64,000 nucleotides of DNA. It comes from Sympetrum striolatum (Eukaryota > Arthropoda > Insecta > Odonata > Libellulidae). The notes under the pieces were generated by a model that worked only from the letters and a program-made list of their open reading frames with translations, was not told where the DNA came from and did no database searches. The stretch covers positions 9,480,346-9,544,345 of the forward strand of contig OX388344.1 of the NCBI GenBank assembly GCA_947579665.1, read 5' to 3'. The translations under genes and the position numbers were made by a program. Shown here piece after piece: positions 61,088-64,000 of the stretch (within the stretch, counting starts at the first letter, position 1; each line of letters starts with the position of its first letter).

Positions 61088-61098
61088 TTTATTTAGTT
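61088..61098. repeat. Target-site duplication, right, of the Penelope-like element
   Basis: TTTATTTAGTT exactly matches 57281-57291. Confidence 0.75.
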
Positions 61099-62206
61099 AT
61101 TTTATTGAGATATGTAAGAATAAAACAACGAAAAGAGATAATTTTAGCAAAATTCAATTTATTTCCTCTATTTTGCATTAATTTAGTCATTTTATCGAGA
61201 TACGTAAGAATAGAGCAACGAAGACGGATAATATTAGCAAAATTTCAATTTTTACTTCAAATTTGCCTTTATTTTTCGTCATTTAATCGAGATATGGTAG
61301 AAAAATGGGCCAAAAACGGATTATTTTAGCGAAATTTCTATTTTTTTTCTCTATTTTGTCTTAATATTTCGTAATCTTACGAGATATGATCAAAAAAGCA
61401 ACAAAAAAGGATAAGTTTAGAGAAATTTCTATTTTTTTTCTATATTTTTTCTTTATTTTTCGTCATTTTAGTGAGATATGATCAAAAAAGCAAACCGAAA
61501 CGGATAATTGTTGGGAAATTTCAATTTTTTCCCTCTTTTTTGTCTTCACATTTCGTAATCTTTACGAGATATGATTAAAAAAGCAATGAAAACAGATAAT
61601 TTTAGAGAATTTTCAATTTTTTTCCTCTATTGTATCTTTATTTTTCGTCATTTTAGAGAGATATGTTCCAAAAAAGAAACGAAAACGGAAAATTGTAGGG
61701 AAATTTTAATTTTTACCCTCTTTTTTGTCTCTATTTTTGCTCATTCATCGAGATATTATCGATAATAGCAATAAAAACAGATAATTTAAGCAAAGATTGA
61801 AATTTCCTACTCTATTTTGCATTAATTTACGTCATTTATTTGAGATATGTAAGAATAAAGCAACGAAAACGGATAATATTAGCAAAATTTCAATTTTTGT
61901 CCTCTATTTCGCTTTTATATTGTGTCGTTTTATCGAGATATGATCGAAAAAAGCAACGAAAACGGATAATTATAGCGAAATTTAAATTTTTCTCCTGTAT
62001 TTTGCCTAAATTTTCGTAATTTTATCGAGATATGATCGAAAAATGCTACGAAAACGGATAATTTTAGCAATATTTCATTATTTTCCTCTATTTTGCCTTA
62101 ATTTGGTCTTTTTATCGAGATATGATCGGAAATAACAACGAAAACGGATTATTATAGTGAAATTTCAATATTTACTTCTAAATTGTATTTATTTTTCGTC
62201 ATTTAA
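61099..62206 (+). repeat. Main ~91-bp satellite, block 5
   Basis: It continues the array interrupted by the Penelope element, in the same orientation, with about 12 monomers. It ends inside a monomer at CGTCATTTAA, where non-satellite sequence begins. No gene is seen. Confidence 0.95.
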
Positions 62207-62425
62207 GGGGGGAATCAACCTTGAACCCCCTGAAATTTGACTATATTTTGCAGCATAATATCTTTTGATTGAAAAAACCGATTTGAAAACGGTTTTCACC
62301 ATTGAAAAGATCACATGTTTTTCAATAAAAATAATTAATTTTATAAAAGTTATAACAATCCATATGTACTTTATACATATGTAAACATAACATACAAAAA
62401 TCATACAAAAATTCCACTTTTGTGC

Positions 62426-62730
62426 TGCGCGACATATATTTTGAAAACTATTCCAGATATAATTTTGGGACTTGGCAGACTTATTTATTGGGCTACAATT
62501 ATGAATAATACCGGTTAGAATTAATTTAATAGTATCAGAAAAAAAGTTATAAATTTTCAAAATTTTACATTTTTTTTAACCTTAAATTTTAAGTTTAAAA
62601 TAATTTATTTTTTTAATGATTAAGAATATATACAAACCCACCGGTATTATTAAAGAATAGGCTTTTGTAAACAAATTAGTAAAGGTTTGATCAAAATCCA
62701 TTCAGTACTTACTGAGAAAAGTGTCGCGCA
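62426..62730. repeat. Inverted-repeat pair with evenly spaced perfect cores
   Basis: TGCGCGACA (62426-62434) and AATAATACCGGT (62504-62515) are matched by their reverse complements at 62722-62730 and 62640-62651. The distance between the cores is 69 nt on the left and 70 nt on the right. The sequence between the cores is only weakly similar. It looks like an old fold-back or MITE, or part of the long inverted repeats of the surrounding element. Confidence 0.5.
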
Positions 62731-62852
62731 AGCTGTTCAGACAGGGTTTTGAGAAAATCGACTTTAAAGATTCAGTCAAAGAAAGAGGTAGAGATCTAGA
62801 CTATGGTACACTAAAAACCCCCAGGAACATATGAATCATCTTTGCTATCTTC

Positions 62853-63359
62853 TAGTTCTGCCTGTTTTTGCTCCTTTTTTGAATTCTTGCTGCTTTTGTA
62901 GCAGCATGGGCTCTTTTATCTGCCGTGGCAACTCTTTTGTCATCACTTGAAATTGCCCATACTACACGTACATTCCCAGGGATTATGCCAAGCTCCTCCA
63001 AAACTTTAATCTCTCCCCTCATACCATCATTGAAATGAATAAGGGCTTCACATGGTGCAATATCAACAGTTTTTATGCCAAAAAATCTAACTTTAGGACA
63101 GTTTTACCAAATTAGAGCATTGAATGACTCATTAGGGTTTTGAGTATACCCACCCACACATCTCTGCAACAAGTCCTTTTGTGACAGATCAGTAAATACT
63201 TTTCTGCAGGCTTCCATTACTGGCAAAGGAAGTGTATTCTTGGTGTTGTGTTTTTAATCTTTAGTTTTGCCTGCAGCTACCAGTTTTAGATACGTGCACC
63301 ATGAATCAGGGCCTTGTGGACAGAGATGATGGGTGGGTTTTTTATCTGAGGAGGGAAGA
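62853..63359 (-). pseudogene. Mutator-like transposase C-terminal fragment, two stops
   Basis: Reading from the gap leftwards, one frame gives about 168 codons: a LCPQGPDSWCTYLK block, LPLPVMEACRKVFTDLSQKD, LLQRCVGGYTQNPNESFNAL and NCPKVRFFGIKTVDIAPCEA, then a basic Lys/Arg-rich tail. The CPxGPDSWC and GxTQNxNESFN patterns are typical, from memory, of Mutator-like transposase-domain proteins common in arthropods. Two in-frame TAA codons interrupt it, after TKD and after the IW that follows NALIW's alanine-leucine, with no frameshift. The N-terminal and catalytic part would lie in or beyond the gap. It is a decayed gene unless the stops are sequence errors. Confidence 0.7.
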
Positions 63360-63559
63360 NNNNNNNNNNNNNNNNNNNNNNNNNNNNNNNNNNNNNNNNN
63401 NNNNNNNNNNNNNNNNNNNNNNNNNNNNNNNNNNNNNNNNNNNNNNNNNNNNNNNNNNNNNNNNNNNNNNNNNNNNNNNNNNNNNNNNNNNNNNNNNNNN
63501 NNNNNNNNNNNNNNNNNNNNNNNNNNNNNNNNNNNNNNNNNNNNNNNNNNNNNNNNNNN
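63360..63559. other. Assembly gap, 200 N
   Basis: Exactly 200 undetermined bases. The round number suggests a placeholder of unknown true size. It cuts the Mutator-like relic, so neither its length nor its right boundary is known. Confidence 0.95.
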
Positions 63560-63925
63560 AAGGAAAGAGCTTATAAAACGCATAATTTCACAGAAATTTT
63601 AATTTTATCCAATGCTTTGCCTTAGTTTTAGTGATCTTTCCAGATATGATCGAAAAAAGCTTCTAAAACGAATAATTTCACAGAAATTTCAATTCTTTTC
63701 CTCTGTTTTGCATTAGTTTTTCATCATTTGCCAAGATATGATCGAAAAAAGCACAAAAAACGGATAATTTCACCAAATTTAAATTTTTTTTCTCTATCTG
63801 CCTTAGTTTTCTTTATTCTGACTTGATATGAAGGAAAAGAGCTTTTAAAACGGATAATTTCACAGACATTTCAATTTTCTCCTCTGTTTTGCCTTAATTT
63901 TCGTAATTTGGCCAAGAGATGATCG
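63560..63925 (+). repeat. Main satellite, block 6: diverged variant
   Basis: About four monomers with the same layout but private changes: AGCTTNTAAAACG in place of AGCAACGAAAACG, AATTTCACAGAAATTTCAATT, GCCTTAGTTTT, and GCCAAGATATGATCG in place of ATCGAGATATGATCG. This form is not seen left of the gap. Confidence 0.85.
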
Positions 63926-64000
63926 AATTAATTCTTCCAATTAATTTCGGTGAAATTCATTCATTCATTCAATTAATTAATTTTATTCCAATGTTTTGCC
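63926..64000. repeat. AATT/ATTC-rich simple-sequence tail
   Basis: Iterated ATTC and AATTAATT runs break the last satellite monomer, with satellite words resuming at the window edge (AATGTTTTGCC). Confidence 0.6.

Larger units (their letters stand above)
62207..63359 (-). mobile_element. Mutator-like element relic, right side lost in assembly gap
   Basis: Non-satellite sequence begins abruptly with GGGGGGAATCAACC inside a satellite monomer and runs to the gap, and satellite resumes after the gap. It contains a minus-strand Mutator-like transposase fragment. The G-rich start could be the element's terminus, but the opposite end is not available, so terminal repeats and target duplication cannot be verified. 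About 640 bp between 62207 and the fragment is non-coding. Confidence 0.5.

Noticed and set aside
18789..62000. Many 60-105-codon open frames in the satellite, rich in Arg/Lys/Ile/Phe with a ~30-residue period (RYDRKKQRKRIILAKF type)
   Set aside because: They arise because many monomers are 90 or 93 bp long, which keeps one frame open for two or three units. Frames begin and end at random monomer variants, lack start context, and change with single-base indels. No coding signal is needed to explain them.
9496..62206. CENP-B-box-like match in the satellite
   Set aside because: On the minus strand TTTCGTTG matches the first part of the box, but the essential CGGG half at the right distance is absent in the consensus. 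A partial match of eight bases is not enough.
9496..62206. CRISPR array
   Set aside because: Repeats are whole ~91-bp diverging monomers without constant repeat/unique spacer alternation, in a eukaryotic context with transposable elements.
62189..62560. 123-codon minus-strand frame at the start of the Mutator-like relic
   Set aside because: AT-rich, Ile/Phe/Lys/Asn-dominated composition, extends into the satellite, and has no motif; probably chance.
63254..63602. Open frames running through the N gap
   Set aside because: The undefined bases are read as open codons; only the part at 62853-63359 has real sequence support.

Overview
The window reads as arthropod (probably insect or other panarthropod) nuclear DNA from heterochromatin. 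It is very AT-rich, has no bacterial-style gene packing, and is dominated by one tandem satellite carrying eukaryotic transposable elements: piggyBac, a Penelope-like retroelement with a GIY-YIG domain, and a Mutator-like transposase relic. The species cannot be named from the sequence.

Layout. Positions 1-9495 are low-copy AT-rich DNA. They hold a candidate 5.2-kb terminal-inverted-repeat element without a recognisable gene (1040-6201), one short minus-strand open frame with a poly(A) signal that looks like the last exon of a host gene (7662-7853), an almost perfect hairpin (8244-8323) and a small array of a degenerate ~93-bp repeat (8470-9180). From about 9496 to the end, roughly 39 kb is a satellite with a ~91-bp monomer (range about 85-95) in constant orientation. 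A strand-specific A-rich first half is followed by a T-rich second half, and by hand count each consensus monomer has six CpGs. The satellite has several levels of higher-order structure: a 551-bp hexamer, a ~2.47-kb block, a ~2.67-kb block, a ~5.50-kb tandem pair, a 6,732-bp tandem pair and a ~3.29-kb pair. This points to repeated unequal exchange.

Mobile elements inside the satellite. (1) 15790-17563: an internally deleted, non-autonomous piggyBac relative flanked by TTAA. (2) 38808-42794 and 45540-49526: two apparently identical full-length piggyBac elements, each with an intact 573-codon transposase (D246, D326, D428 and a C-terminal Cys-rich domain). Their flanking satellite is also the same, so the two copies arose by tandem duplication of one 6.7-kb segment, not by two transpositions. 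(3) 57292-61087: a Penelope-like element with an intact 829-codon RT plus GIY-YIG protein, a 5'-truncated second copy in tandem, an inverted stub, an 11-bp target-site duplication and three copies of a hammerhead-ribozyme-like motif. (4) 62207-63359: a relic with a Mutator-like transposase fragment, cut by a 200-N gap (63360-63559).

How the parts relate. The satellite supplies a TTAA in nearly every monomer, and both piggyBac families and the Penelope element entered the same short stretch of the monomer. Satellite recombination then copied one piggyBac as a passenger. Nothing in the window looks like a conventional multi-gene pathway. The main interest is the satellite itself (possibly centromeric or pericentromeric), its nested repeat history, and intact transposase and retroelement genes living inside it.
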